From contig NZ_NWSV01000001.1 of assembly GCF_002531935.1 (NCBI RefSeq), positions 310,001-374,000 of the forward strand: 64,000 nt of DNA, in the 5' to 3' direction. Of the stretch, positions 1 to 8,977 are shown piece by piece (position 1 is the stretch's first letter; every line of letters begins with the position of its first letter). Source of the stretch: Rhizobium chutanense. GTDB taxonomy: Bacteria; Pseudomonadota; Alphaproteobacteria; Rhizobiales; Rhizobiaceae. The position numbers and the translations under genes are program-made. The notes beneath the pieces were generated by a model that was given only the letters and a program-made list of their open reading frames with translations, made no database searches and was not told the origin of the DNA.

Positions 1-304
1 TCACTCTGATCCCATCGGGCAAAAGCAAAGGACTTCTCGCGCACGATCTTGGGACCCGGCGCTCAAAGCGTTGATATGTCACGGAAACCGCGTGCGGATT
101 TGTTTTGCTTTCGTGATGGTTTTGGGCATGCGTCATGCCACAAATGGAACAGTAGCCGAAAGCTATCATAAAAATATGAGGAAATCAATAATTTGCTTCG
201 CTTGAGTCATGCGGGCAACACATGCCACCCATATGCCTCACGCAGCTTTTAAACCGTTTCGCCCTGCGGCCGCCCGAATTCGGCGACCGTCCGTGGCCGC
301 CGAC
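1..304. other. Left-edge intergenic stretch, no gene seen
   Basis: I see no convincing reading frame here on either strand. The AT-richer part around 160-200 could hold a promoter or the 3' region of the ferredoxin transcript. In related rhizobia a carD-type regulator often lies beyond fdxA on this side, but no such coding sequence is visible inside the window. Confidence 0.4.
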
Positions 305-643
305 TCAATCGCCGGAACCGGGCTTTTCGGAGAAATATTTCTCGAACTTTCCGGTCTCGCCGTCCATTTCCTTGGCCTCGGGCAATGGGTCCTTCTTGAC
401 CGTGATGTTCGGCCAGATGGTAGCATATTCGGTATTGATCTTCAGCCATTTGTCGAGGCCCGGCTCGGTATCCGGCTTGATCGCCTCGGCGGGACATTCC
501 GGCTCGCAGACGCCGCAATCGATGCATTCGTCAGGATGGATGACGAGAAAATTCTCACCCTCATAGAAGCAGTCGACAGGGCAGACTTCCACGCAATCGG
601 TGTATTTGCACTTGATGCAATTGTCGGTCACGACATAGGTCAT
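305..643 (-). CDS. fdxA: Ferredoxin FdxA, seven-iron type
   Basis: Small soluble electron carrier of 112 residues. Cysteines at 9, 12, 17, 21, 25, 40, 43, 46 and 50 match the bacterial FdxA pattern, in which the two halves hold one [3Fe-4S] and one [4Fe-4S] cluster; the second motif reads [12 protein letters not shown]. The C-terminal half ([15 protein letters not shown]) is the usual FdxA extension. The ATG at 643 was chosen over a longer frame because MTYVVTDNC is the family N-terminus and a GGAG precedes it. It lies downstream of the S4 protein and helicase on the same strand, but about 195 bases separate it from the S4 gene, so it may have its own promoter. Confidence 0.93.
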   Translation of the reverse strand: MTYVVTDNCIKCKYTDCVEVCPVDCFYEGENFLVIHPDECIDCGVCEPECPAEAIKPDTEPGLDKWLKINTEYATIWPNITVKKDPLPEAKEMDGETGKFEKYFSEKPGSGD

Positions 644-837
644 GAAGAACTCCAGGATTTCCATGCGGATGGGGCCGGGCAACCTGGAACGTCGCGCCTA
701 TCCCCGTGCCGGAGGAAAAGCGTGGGCAGGCTTGGGCGGCAAGCACGCTTCCGGCAGGTTGTCAGTGACGTATCGGCTTTGGCGCCGGATTTCAAGGATA
801 AACGATCTGCAAAAGCCGCCCGTAAAGACAGAGTTTT

Positions 838-1242
838 CTAATCCTCGTCCGACATCAGCCTGTCGATTGCGCGCCGTTCCTTTTTAGTCGGACGGCCGGT
901 GCCGCTCGCCCGGATCGCCTGCTCATAGGGCGTGAGACGTTTTGTCTCATCAGGCGGCGGCGACAGGTCCTCATAGAGCAGGCGGGCCTCCTCGTAGGGT
1001 CCCCGCCGCTCGCCGGCAAAACGCACGACCAGAACGACATCGCGCCGCTCCAGCGTCAGCTCGATACGGTCGCCCGGCTTGACCATCTGGCTCGGATGAT
1101 TGCAGCGCTCGCCGTTGATGCGCACATGGCCCGACTGGACATGGCTCTGCGCCAACGAGCGCGACTTCAGCATGCGCGCGAAGAACAGCCATTTGTCGAT
1201 GCGCTGGCGCGAACCGCTTGTCGGCTGTGTCTCCCCGTTCAT
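838..1242 (-). CDS. S4-domain RNA-binding protein (Hsp15-like)
   Basis: A 134-residue basic protein with an N-terminal S4 fold: RIDKWLFFARMLKSR, then GHVRINGERC and the KPGDRIEL turn. This matches the Hsp15/YrfH family, which binds stalled 50S ribosomes carrying peptidyl-tRNA. The C-terminal third is charged (TGRPTKKERRAIDRL). It starts two bases downstream of the helicase stop, so the two are surely co-transcribed and perhaps translationally coupled. The pairing of an S4 protein with an Suv3-like helicase suggests a shared RNA-metabolism role, which is inference. Confidence 0.85.
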   Translation of the reverse strand: MNGETQPTSGSRQRIDKWLFFARMLKSRSLAQSHVQSGHVRINGERCNHPSQMVKPGDRIELTLERRDVVLVVRFAGERRGPYEEARLLYEDLSPPPDETKRLTPYEQAIRASGTGRPTKKERRAIDRLMSDED

Positions 1243-1244
1243 GA

Positions 1245-4200
1245 TTACTTCTTCATCTGCTCCTTGAGAGCTGCGAGCTTGGCGAAAGGTGAATCCGGAT
1301 CGATCGGCTTTTCCTTGCGCGGCGGCTTGGCCTCGAAGCGCAGCGGCTGCGAAGCGCCGCGGTTGTTGTTGCGGTCGTTACGATCGTTGCGGTCACCGCG
1401 ATCCTTGCGATCGCCGCGGTCCTGCCGGTCGCCGCGCGGCTGATCGCCCCGTGGCTGGTTGTTGCGCTCGCCTCTGGCCTGCTGCGGCCGGCCGCCGTCG
1501 CGATTACCGCCGTCCTTGCCGCGATTGTGACGATTATTGTCGCGGCCTTCGCCGCCGCGATTGCCCTCGCCGCCTTCACCGCCGCCAGACCGGCGATTGC
1601 GGTCACCGCGTTCCTGGTTCTGTCCGCGCTGCTCGCCCTGGCCGCCACGGCGTTCGCCATGCCCGCCGCGCGCCTGACGCTGATTGTCGTTGCGGCCGCC
1701 GAGACGCCACAGAAGAACCGGCTTCGGTTCCGCGGGCTCGCCGGCTTCGCCGGAAGCAGTGACGGCTTCGCCAGACGCCAACACCGTTTCCTCGGAAGCG
1801 GATGCAGCCTCCACGGGGGCTTCCACAGCGTCCGTCACAGCCGTGTCGACGACATCGGAAGCCGCCTCGGTCATGGCTGGCTCGCCAGCGGTCTCTTCGG
1901 TCGCCCCGTCGGCGTCGTCGTGATCGGCCTTTTCGGCTGTCTCGTCCGCAGGCGTTTCGGTGGCCGCAGCCGGCGTCGAAACCGCATCCTGCGTCGCAAG
2001 ATGGGCCGATGCCTCTTCCGCCTTCACGGCATCGGCGCGATAGCCGAGACCCTTGAGGATTTCTTCCATGTCCTCGAGCGTCGCACCGAGGATCGACAGC
2101 ATCGCCGTCGTCGTCGTGAAGCGGCGGCCGTCATAGGCGCCCTCCGGACGGTTGCTCTGACCGGGCTTCCACTGCAGCAGCGGACGGATGATATCGGCGA
2201 GCCGTTCGAGAATGTCGATGCGCACCGCACGCTTGCCGAGGAACCGGAAGCCGGCGAGCTTGTAGAACATCCGCTCATAGCTCGGATCGGTGACGACCGA
2301 GGTACGGCCGGCAGCCAGTACGGGAATGAGATCGCCGTAACCCGGCTTGTCCAGACCGTCGTTCTTCAGCGCCCAGAGCAGCGTGATGAGCTCGGCCGGC
2401 GCCGGCTTCAGCAGTGCCGGAACGAAAATATGGTAGGCGCCGAAACGCACGCCGTAGCGGCGCATCGAGGCTCGGGCCTCCTGGTCGAGCGACTTCACTT
2501 CTTCGGTGACGTCGCGGCGGAACAGCACGCCGAGATTCTCGACGAGCTGGAAGGCCAGCCCCTTGGCCAGACCCTGCAGATCTTCGGCGCGCGACAGATC
2601 GTCGAGCGGCTTCAGCACCGTGCTGATATGATGATTGACGAAACGCTCGATCCGGGCGGCGACATGATCGCGGGCATTGCCCGTCAACTGCTCGTCGGCG
2701 AGCAGAATCACGCGCGGACGCATGATGTGATCGCTGCCCGAAAGCCGCGCCACCGGGTCGCCGATCCAACGGATCAACCCGTCGGCGCCGATCGCCAGGT
2801 CGCTGTTGCCGGCGGCATGAATTCGCGCCGCACGGGCCTCGAATTCCAGCGCGAGCGCTTTCTGCGACGCAGCCTGAACCGCCTTGGCATCCGGTCCGTC
2901 CGTTCCCGCCACCGGCGTGAAACGGAATCCGCTCAATTGCCCTACATGATGTCCTTCAACGAAGACATCGCCATTCACACTGATTTCAGCTTCCAGCATC
3001 GCATTCTCTCTCAGGCGCTTCATGAGCACAGATGTCCTGCGATCAACAAAGCGTTTCGTCAACCTTTCATGTAACGCGTCGGACAATCGATCTTCGATTT
3101 CCCGCGTCTTTTCCTGCCAGTGTGTCGGATCGGCAAGCCAACCAGGCCGATTCGAAACATAGGTCCAGGTCCTTATCTGCGCGATTCGCGCCGAAAGCGT
3201 GTCAATTTCCCCATCTGTCCGATCGGAGCGATGAACCTGCTCCGCGAGAAACTGCTCGTTCACCGTGCCATAGCGGACGAGATCGGAAAAGAGGGTGGAG
3301 ATAAGATCGGCATGTTGTGCCGGGGTGATACGCCGATAGTCGGGAAGCGCGCAAGCCTCCCAGAGTTTTTCGACGCGAGCAGGCCGGTCGGCGAGATCAA
3401 CGACCTCGGGATAACGCGAAAGCTGTTCCAGCGCCTGCTGGTCGACCGCAGGCAGCGCTCGCGTCAGCCCCGGCACGCGCGGTCCCGCTTCGAGGCTGGC
3501 GCGCAGCGCCTGGATCGAGGAGAAGTCCATCTCGGTCGTGCGCCACTGCAAAACCTTGACGTTGTCGAATTCGTGCCCTTCGATGCGCTGCACCAGCTCC
3601 TCGTCGAAGGGCGAGACCTGCCCGGTGACGCCGAATGTACCGTCGCGCACGTGCCGTCCGGCGCGTCCGGCGATCTGGCCGAGTTCGCCCGGATTGAGAT
3701 TGCGGAATTGGTAGCCGTCGAATTTCCGGTCCTGGGCGAAGGCGACGTGATCGACATCGAGGTTGAGGCCCATGCCGATCGCATCGGTCGCCACCAGATA
3801 TTCGACGTCGCCGGCCTGGTAGAGTGCGACCTGCGCATTGCGGGTGCGCGGGCTGAGCGCACCGAGCACGACCGCAGCACCGCCGCGCTGCCGGCGGATG
3901 AGCTCGGCGATGGCATAGACCTCGTCGGCCGAGAAAGCGACGATCGCCGAGCGCTGCGGTAGCCGGGTGATCTTCTTCTGCCCGGCATAAAAAAGATGCG
4001 AAAGCCGCGGCCGCTCGACGATCGTGATGCCGGGCAGGAGCTGCTGCAGGATCGGCTGCATCGTCGCAGCACCCAGCAGCAGCGTTTCCTCGCGGCCGCG
4101 AAGATGCAGGATGCGATCGGTGAAGATGTGGCCGCGCTCGAGATCGCCGGCGAGTTGCACCTCGTCGATCGCGACGAAGGCGGCCTTGGTCTCGCGCGGC

Positions 4201-4469
4201 ATCGCCTCGACGGTGCAGACCGAAAAACGTGCATTGGGCGGCGAAATCTTTTCCTCACCGGTGACCAGCGCCACATTCTGCACGCCGACCTTCTCCACCA
4301 CCCGCGTATAGACCTCGCGCGCCAGCAGCCTGAGCGGCAGGCCGATCACGCCGGTCCCATGCGCGACCATGCGCTCGATGGCATAATGGGTCTTGCCGGT
4401 ATTGGTCGGCCCGAGCACCGCGGTCACACCGCGTCCACTCAGAATCATCGGCTGCGAAGTCAGGTTCAT
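1245..4469 (-). CDS. Suv3-like DExH RNA/DNA helicase with basic disordered tail
   Basis: Superfamily 2 helicase of about 1074 residues. Walker A is GPTNTGKTHYA near the N-terminus, followed by the DEVQ box and a second RecA domain with QIAGRAGRHVRDGTFG. This is the arrangement of mitochondrial Suv3-type RNA helicases and their alphaproteobacterial homologues. After a helical middle region, the last ~230 residues are low complexity: first Ala/Glu/Thr-rich, then Arg/Gly/Asp/Asn repeats (RGDRQDRGDRKDRGDRND), then a lysine-rich end. The tail is probably disordered and RNA-binding. The ATG at 4469 is preferred because homology starts there; 35 more codons are open upstream. It heads the transcript that includes the S4 gene. 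Confidence 0.88.
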   Translation of the reverse strand: MNLTSQPMILSGRGVTAVLGPTNTGKTHYAIERMVAHGTGVIGLPLRLLAREVYTRVVEKVGVQNVALVTGEEKISPPNARFSVCTVEAMPRETKAAFVAIDEVQLAGDLERGHIFTDRILHLRGREETLLLGAATMQPILQQLLPGITIVERPRLSHLFYAGQKKITRLPQRSAIVAFSADEVYAIAELIRRQRGGAAVVLGALSPRTRNAQVALYQAGDVEYLVATDAIGMGLNLDVDHVAFAQDRKFDGYQFRNLNPGELGQIAGRAGRHVRDGTFGVTGQVSPFDEELVQRIEGHEFDNVKVLQWRTTEMDFSSIQALRASLEAGPRVPGLTRALPAVDQQALEQLSRYPEVVDLADRPARVEKLWEACALPDYRRITPAQHADLISTLFSDLVRYGTVNEQFLAEQVHRSDRTDGEIDTLSARIAQIRTWTYVSNRPGWLADPTHWQEKTREIEDRLSDALHERLTKRFVDRRTSVLMKRLRENAMLEAEISVNGDVFVEGHHVGQLSGFRFTPVAGTDGPDAKAVQAASQKALALEFEARAARIHAAGNSDLAIGADGLIRWIGDPVARLSGSDHIMRPRVILLADEQLTGNARDHVAARIERFVNHHISTVLKPLDDLSRAEDLQGLAKGLAFQLVENLGVLFRRDVTEEVKSLDQEARASMRRYGVRFGAYHIFVPALLKPAPAELITLLWALKNDGLDKPGYGDLIPVLAAGRTSVVTDPSYERMFYKLAGFRFLGKRAVRIDILERLADIIRPLLQWKPGQSNRPEGAYDGRRFTTTTAMLSILGATLEDMEEILKGLGYRADAVKAEEASAHLATQDAVSTPAAATETPADETAEKADHDDADGATEETAGEPAMTEAASDVVDTAVTDAVEAPVEAASASEETVLASGEAVTASGEAGEPAEPKPVLLWRLGGRNDNQRQARGGHGERRGGQGEQRGQNQERGDRNRRSGGGEGGEGNRGGEGRDNNRHNRGKDGGNRDGGRPQQARGERNNQPRGDQPRGDRQDRGDRKDRGDRNDRNDRNNNRGASQPLRFEAKPPRKEKPIDPDSPFAKLAALKEQMKK

Positions 4470-4643
4470 CGGTCCATGCAAATGAGGCGGGCGCCCCCGG
4501 AAAATCTCGGCTTCTCGATGGAAGCCAGAGAACACATGGACAGCTGCCGCCGCAAACGCAAGGACAGATTTCAAAATGCTGCTGAGATTACGACCTTTGC
4601 GAGTCTTGCGGAACGTCCGAATATGCGATTCGGAACAGCCTGA

Positions 4644-4692
4644 GAACGAATCAGCGACGAATCGCTGACTCCCGGCGATTCAGCTTTTGTTC
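4644..4692 (+). promoter_or_regulatory. Module 1: tandem 11-bp repeat plus TTTTGTTC
   Basis: CGAATCAGCGA (4647-4657) and CGAATCGCTGA (4658-4668) lie head to tail at exactly one 11-base period. They are followed by CTCCC and then TTTTGTTC at 4685-4692. The distance from the second repeat unit to TTTTGTTC is 27 bases, the same as in modules 2 and 3. It resembles a binding site for a tandem-dimer regulator next to a promoter, but the factor is unknown. Confidence 0.5.
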
Positions 4693-4845
4693 ACGGCTAA
4701 GTATTGATTTTGAATCACTTTTTCCCACTAAATGCTGAATCATGAGACTCTCTCCCGTTCTCAATATTCGTCGCGTGACTGCGATTTCCGCCGGGTCTTG
4801 AACAGGCGAAAATCCGTCCGGAAATTAACCTCTCGACCAAAGGCG

Positions 4846-4894
4846 GAACGAATCGGAGACGAATCGCTGACTCCCCTGCTTTCACTTTTTGTTC
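4846..4894 (+). promoter_or_regulatory. Module 2: tandem 11-bp repeat plus TTTTGTTC
   Basis: CGAATCGGAGA (4849-4859) and CGAATCGCTGA (4860-4870), then CTCCC and TTTTGTTC at 4887-4894. The second unit is identical to that of module 1, and the 27-base spacing to TTTTGTTC is conserved while the bases between differ. Confidence 0.5.
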
Positions 4895-5052
4895 CCGCCC
4901 ACATCTGGTGGTGTCATCGATTCCGGACGCTAGATGCGGATCGGCGGCAGGTCCTTTCGCCCGGCCTCCTCGCAGCGGCGTTAATCTTTCGGAAGCCGGA
5001 TTCAGGCGGCGTTAGGCCAAAGGCGGCGAGATTATAGTGCTGATCAAATACG

Positions 5053-5101
5053 GAACGAATCGCTGACGAATCGGAGACATCCCGACTTTCCCTCTTTGTT
5101 C
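5053..5101 (+). promoter_or_regulatory. Module 3: tandem 11-bp repeat plus CTTTGTTC
   Basis: CGAATCGCTGA (5056-5066) and CGAATCGGAGA (5067-5077), the two unit types in reversed order relative to module 2. CTTTGTTC follows at 5094-5101, again 27 bases from the second unit. An AT-rich stretch follows, and the DUF3309 gene begins about 175 bases downstream, so this copy is the most likely to control that gene. Confidence 0.5.
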
Positions 5102-5276
5102 ACCGCAACATGTTGTATTTAAACACCTTTTTAACCATAGAGGCAATTTTCGGAGATCACCGAAATTAAACCGTGAATCGAACCTCGTCACATTTCAGCC
5201 ATGTAACCGGGAACAAAAATCGCCAATGCGTGTTTCCAATCCATCCAAATTGCGGATGAAATGAAGGAAAAACACC

Positions 5277-5432
5277 ATGCTTGGCACCATACTACTTGTT
5301 ATCCTCATTCTGCTCTTGATCGGAGCCTTGCCGAATTGGGGTTATAGCCGTGGCTGGGGCTATGGACCTTCCGGCGGTTTGGGGCTAGTTCTCGTGATTA
5401 TCATCATCCTTGTACTAATGGGCCGCATCTAA
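5277..5432 (+). CDS. DUF3309-type small membrane protein
   Basis: A 51-residue protein beginning MLGTILLVILILLLIGALP, with a central NWGYSRGWGYGPSGG segment and a second hydrophobic helix (LGLVLVIIIILVLMG). Two membrane helices joined by an aromatic/glycine hairpin are the hallmark of the DUF3309 family, common in rhizobia and often stress-induced; its function is unknown. AAGGA precedes the ATG. The Gly-zipper lipoprotein gene starts 27 bases downstream, so the two may form an operon. Confidence 0.75.
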   Translation: MLGTILLVILILLLIGALPNWGYSRGWGYGPSGGLGLVLVIIIILVLMGRI

Positions 5433-5459
5433 AGGCCAACTAACCTGGGGAGTTACGAC

Positions 5460-5720
5460 ATGATGAAGAAGATTGTTCTTATTGGTGCGCTCGTCGGCGC
5501 CCTGGCGTCCTGCACGGCGACCGAGCAAGGTACCGCGATCGGCGCCGGCACTGGCGCTATCATCGGCGGCGCCGTCACCAACAGCTGGGGTGGTGCCGCA
5601 GTCGGCGCCGTTGCCGGCGGCCTGACCGGCGCTCTCATCGGCCAGTCGGTCGAACGCCGCGGCTATTGCATCTATCGCGACCGCTACGGCCGCCGCTACG
5701 AGGCTCGCTGCCGCTACTGA
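5460..5720 (+). CDS. Glycine-zipper outer-membrane lipoprotein
   Basis: An 86-residue protein with a signal peptide ending in the lipobox LASC (Cys about residue 18), so it is predicted to be lipidated and exported. The middle is a glycine zipper (GTAIGAGTGAIIGGAVT, then AAVGAVAGGLTGALIGQ) like 17-kDa antigen/YMGG-type proteins. The C-terminus is rich in Tyr and Arg (YRDRYGRRYEARCRY). It is preceded by GGGGAG and followed by a strong terminator. Probably an envelope-stability protein; the exact role is unknown. Confidence 0.8.
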   Translation: MMKKIVLIGALVGALASCTATEQGTAIGAGTGAIIGGAVTNSWGGAAVGAVAGGLTGALIGQSVERRGYCIYRDRYGRRYEARCRY

Positions 5721-5744
5721 CCGGCGAAAGCATATCGGACTCCC

Positions 5745-5770
5745 AACGGGCGCTTCTGCGCCCGTTTTTC
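5745..5770 (+). terminator. Intrinsic terminator after the Gly-zipper lipoprotein
   Basis: CGGGCGC, a TTCT loop and GCGCCCG, followed directly by TTTTT. It lies 25 bases after the lipoprotein stop. Confidence 0.85.
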
Positions 5771-5904
5771 TTTGCCATCCGCAGCGGTCAACGAACCGTT
5801 GACACTGGGTCGCGAAAGTCAAACCTACCGACGCCCCTCAGCCAGACGCATATTTCCTTCGTGAGCACAGGCACCATCGCCCGACGCAGTGAAGGAATAT
5901 TTTC

Positions 5905-6063
5905 ATGGATCAGATTGTCCTCAGTTCCGCCGTCGCCGTTCTCGTCGCCGCGGCGTTCCTGACAACCGCGATCTCGGCTCTTCTCAGCAGAGATCGCTCG
6001 CGGCAGCCAATGCCGGTCAAGATTCAGGTTCGGCGAGACCGGAACACCGGCAAGCGCTTCTGA
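5905..6063 (+). CDS. Small single-span membrane protein, unknown
   Basis: A 52-residue frame beginning MDQIVLSSAVAVLVAAAFL, with one hydrophobic helix and a basic tail (VKIQVRRDRNTGKRF). GAAGGA lies about 8 bases before the ATG. I do not recognise a family. The N-out helix with a positive tail is typical of small inner-membrane proteins. It has its own spacer upstream after the lipoprotein terminator, so it is probably transcribed separately. Confidence 0.5.
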   Translation: MDQIVLSSAVAVLVAAAFLTTAISALLSRDRSRQPMPVKIQVRRDRNTGKRF

Positions 6064-6118
6064 CTCCCAAAGGGGTCACGATCGCTCAAAGCACCATACG
6101 AGCAGCCTTCGTACTGCC

Positions 6119-6157
6119 TCAAAAAGCAAAGGCGCCTCCTGCAACACGCCTTTGCTT
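6119..6157 (-). terminator. Terminator after phaB
   Basis: AAGCAAAGGCG at 6124-6134 pairs with CGCCTTTGCTT at 6147-6157. Read on the minus strand the stem is followed by TTTTT, so it ends the phaA-phaB transcript. Confidence 0.75.
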
Positions 6158-6183
6158 AGAGAGCGACAAGCGTCCGTTCTGTC

Positions 6184-6909
6184 TTAAACGAAGAACTGTC
6201 CGCCATTGGCCGTCAGCGTCGAACCGGTGATGAAGCCGGCATCGTCGGAGGCGAGGAAGGTGACGCAGCGCGCGATTTCCTCAGGCTCGCCGAGGCGGCC
6301 GACGGGGATCTGCGGAATGATACGTTCGTTCAGCACCTTCTCCGGCACGGCCAGCACCATCTCCGTTCCGATATAACCGGGGCAGATGGCGTTGACGGTG
6401 ATATTTTTCGCCGCCCCTTCCTGGGCCAGCGCCTTGGTGAAGCCGAGATCGCCGGCCTTGGCGGCCGAATAATTCGCCTGGCCCATCTGGCCCTTCTGGC
6501 CGTTGATCGACGAAATATTGACGATGCGGCCGAAGCTGCGGTCGCGCATGCCGGTCCAGACCTGATGCGTCATGTTGAACAGGCCGGTGAGGTTGGTATT
6601 GATCACCTCGTGCCACTGCTGCGGCGTCATCTTGTGGAACATTGCGTCACGGGTGATGCCGGCATTGTTGACGAGGATTTCGACCGGACCGATCTCGCTT
6701 TCGATCCTGGCGATCCCTTCGCCGCAGGCAGCGTAATCCGAAACATCCCATTTGAACACCGGAACGCCCGTGGCGTCGTGGAAGGCCTTGGCCTTCTCGT
6801 CATTGCCGGCATAGTTGGCGGCAACCCTGTATCCGGCATTTTTCAGCGCGACGGAAATCGCCGCGCCGATGCCGCGTGTACCACCAGTGACCAGAGCCAC
6901 TCTGCCCAT
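6184..6909 (-). CDS. phaB: Acetoacetyl-CoA reductase (PHB synthesis)
   Basis: NADPH-dependent reductase that turns acetoacetyl-CoA into (R)-3-hydroxybutyryl-CoA, the monomer for polyhydroxybutyrate. Short-chain dehydrogenase of 241 residues: the cofactor motif GGTRGIG is near the N-terminus, followed by NNAGITRD, the catalytic Ser in VNISSINGQKGQ and the YSAAK Tyr-Lys pair. The ATG at 6909 follows an AAGGGGAG and gives the family length; 18 further codons upstream are open. It lies 72 bases downstream of phaA on the same strand, the standard rhizobial phaAB operon. Confidence 0.95.
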   Translation of the reverse strand: MGRVALVTGGTRGIGAAISVALKNAGYRVAANYAGNDEKAKAFHDATGVPVFKWDVSDYAACGEGIARIESEIGPVEILVNNAGITRDAMFHKMTPQQWHEVINTNLTGLFNMTHQVWTGMRDRSFGRIVNISSINGQKGQMGQANYSAAKAGDLGFTKALAQEGAAKNITVNAICPGYIGTEMVLAVPEKVLNERIIPQIPVGRLGEPEEIARCVTFLASDDAGFITGSTLTANGGQFFV

Positions 6910-6981
6910 GTTCCACTCCCCTTCCTTGTTTTTCGCCCGCCTCGTGGCGGGCTTTTCAATCAATGACGGATCGTATGCCGT

Positions 6982-8163
6982 TTAAAGCGCCTCAAAGCAC
7001 ATGGCCACACCCATGCCGCCGCCGATGCAAAGCGTGGCGAGGCCCTTTTTGGCACCGCGGCGTTTCATTTCGAACAGCAGCGTGTTGAGAACGCGCGCAC
7101 CGGAGGCGCCGATCGGATGGCCGATCGCAATCGCCCCGCCATTGACGTTGACGATCGACGGATCCCAGCCGAGATCCTTGGTGACGGCGCAGGCCTGCGC
7201 CGCAAAGGCTTCGTTGGCTTCGACGAGATCGAGATCGCCGACCGTCCAGCCGGCCTTCTCCAGCGCCTTGCGCGACGCCGGGATCGGGCCGGTGCCCATG
7301 ATCGAAGGATCGACGCCGGCCGTTGCCCAGGAAACGATGCGGGCGAGCGGCTGAATACCGCGCCTGACAGCTTCGGCTTCGCTCATCAGCACGGCTGCGG
7401 CCGCACCGTCGTTGAGGCCGGAGGCATTGGCGGCCGTGACCGTGCCCTCCTTGTCGAAGGCCGGGCGCAGCTTGCCCATTGCTTCCAGCGTGGCGCCGTG
7501 ACGGATATATTCGTCTGCGTCGACGGTCACGTCGCCCTTCCGCGTCTGGATGAGGTAGGGGATGATCTCGTCGGCAAAACGGCCGGCCTTCTGCGCGGCT
7601 TCAGCCTTGTTCTGCGAAGCGACGGCGAACTGATCCTGATCATCGCGCGAAAGCTGCCACTGGCGCGCGATATTCTCGGCGGTGACGCCCATGTGATAAC
7701 CATGGAAGGCGTCGGTCAGGCCGTCCTTGATCATCGTGTCGACCATCTTCATGTCGCCCATCTTCGTGCCGCTGCGTAAGTGCGCGGCATGCGGTGCCAT
7801 CGACATGGATTCCTGGCCGCCGGCAACGATGATCTTGGCATCGCCGGTGGCGATCTGCTGCATGCCGAGTGCGACGGCGCGCAAGCCGGAGCCGCAGAGC
7901 TGGTTGACGCCCCAGGCCGTCGCCTCCTTCGGAATGCCGGCCTTGATCGCCGCCTGGCGGGCCGGGTTCTGGCCCTCGCCGGCGGCAAGCACCTGGCCGA
8001 GGATCACCTCGTCCACTTCGCCGGCATCGACGCCGGCGCGCGCGAGCGCACCCTTGATGACGGCCGCGCCGAGTTCATGCGCGGGAACGGTCCCGAAGGC
8101 GCCGTTGAACGAGCCGACGGCTGTTCGGCCTGCACTGGCGATGACGACGGATGAATTGCTCAT
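6982..8163 (-). CDS. phaA: Acetyl-CoA acetyltransferase (beta-ketothiolase)
   Basis: Condenses two acetyl-CoA to acetoacetyl-CoA, the first PHB step. It has 393 residues, the usual thiolase length. The acyl-accepting Cys lies in [11 protein letters not shown] (about residue 88). The C-terminal catalytic motifs [14 protein letters not shown] and [10 protein letters not shown] are complete. The ATG at 8163 has AGGAGG about 9 bases upstream. It is first in the operon with phaB and divergent from the regulator gene phaR. Confidence 0.96.
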   Translation of the reverse strand: MSNSSVVIASAGRTAVGSFNGAFGTVPAHELGAAVIKGALARAGVDAGEVDEVILGQVLAAGEGQNPARQAAIKAGIPKEATAWGVNQLCGSGLRAVALGMQQIATGDAKIIVAGGQESMSMAPHAAHLRSGTKMGDMKMVDTMIKDGLTDAFHGYHMGVTAENIARQWQLSRDDQDQFAVASQNKAEAAQKAGRFADEIIPYLIQTRKGDVTVDADEYIRHGATLEAMGKLRPAFDKEGTVTAANASGLNDGAAAAVLMSEAEAVRRGIQPLARIVSWATAGVDPSIMGTGPIPASRKALEKAGWTVGDLDLVEANEAFAAQACAVTKDLGWDPSIVNVNGGAIAIGHPIGASGARVLNTLLFEMKRRGAKKGLATLCIGGGMGVAMCFEAL

Positions 8164-8404
8164 GGGGACGCTCCTCCTCGTTTTTCGTCTCACTTACATA
8201 AGTGGAAACTGGCAAAGCTTGCAGCACAAGTCAAACGCGAAGACCGGCTGCCGTCATTTTTCGGCGGCCGGCGCCAAAGCCGATTCATCTGCTCTGTGAA
8301 AGGTTTGCCGCATCGCACAAAGAGATTGTCACCGGCCTTCTTTTGCGTCTACAGTCTGAAGTGGAGGAATATCCATAATTCAGACGGGGGTCCAGGAGAC
8401 TGAT

Positions 8405-8977
8405 ATGGCGAAGCATGAGGGTCAGATAGTCATCAAGAAATACGCCAATCGCCGGCTATACAATACGGGTACCAGCACCTATGTCACGCTGGAGGACCTG
8501 GCGGAGATGGTGAAGAAGGGCGAAGATTTTATCGTCCAGGATGCAAAAAGCGGAGATGATATCACCCATTCGGTGCTGACCCAGATCATCTTCGAACAGG
8601 AATCGAAGACCGGCAACACCCTGCTTCCGATCTCCTTCCTGCGCCAGCTCATCACCTATTACGGCGATCAGATGCAGATGGTCGTGCCGAGCTTTCTCGA
8701 ACATTCGATGCGCGCCTTCACCGAACAGCAGTCCCAGATGCGCGAGCAGGTGAACCGCGCCTTCGGCGAGACACCGCTCGGCAAGAACCTGCAACTGCCG
8801 ATGCAGATGGTCGAAGACCAGGTTCGCCGCAACACCGAGCTGTTCCAGCAGGCGATGCAGATGTTCTCGCCCTTCATGACGCCGCCCGCCAAGGAAAGCC
8901 GCAAGGCCGAGGCCAAGGATATCGACGAGCTGAAGGAACAGCTGCGCGCGCTTCAGAACAAGCTCGACAACCTATAA
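8405..8977 (+). CDS. phaR: PHB-responsive regulator PhaR (AniA)
   Basis: A 190-residue regulator of carbon storage. The N-terminal PHB/PHA accumulation regulator domain (KKYANRRLYNTGTSTYVTLE, residues ~12-31) binds DNA and senses polymer. The middle is helical (FLRQLITYYGDQMQMVVPSF), and a Glu/Lys/Leu coiled end (KDIDELKEQLRALQNKLDNL) probably oligomerises or contacts granules. In rhizobia this protein is called AniA and represses phasin and exopolysaccharide-related genes. It is divergent from phaA, with a 241-base control region between them, and its 3' end overlaps the convergent membrane-protein gene by 6 bases. Confidence 0.93.
   Translation: MAKHEGQIVIKKYANRRLYNTGTSTYVTLEDLAEMVKKGEDFIVQDAKSGDDITHSVLTQIIFEQESKTGNTLLPISFLRQLITYYGDQMQMVVPSFLEHSMRAFTEQQSQMREQVNRAFGETPLGKNLQLPMQMVEDQVRRNTELFQQAMQMFSPFMTPPAKESRKAEAKDIDELKEQLRALQNKLDNL

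Larger units (their letters stand above)
4470..5276. other. 807-base spacer with a triplicated cis module
   Basis: No credible gene is visible. The frame at 4732-5037 has no recognisable features. The spacer separates the minus-strand helicase from the plus-strand DUF3309 gene. It holds three copies of one module, listed separately, spaced 202 and 207 bases apart, each followed by an AT-rich run. Confidence 0.5.
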
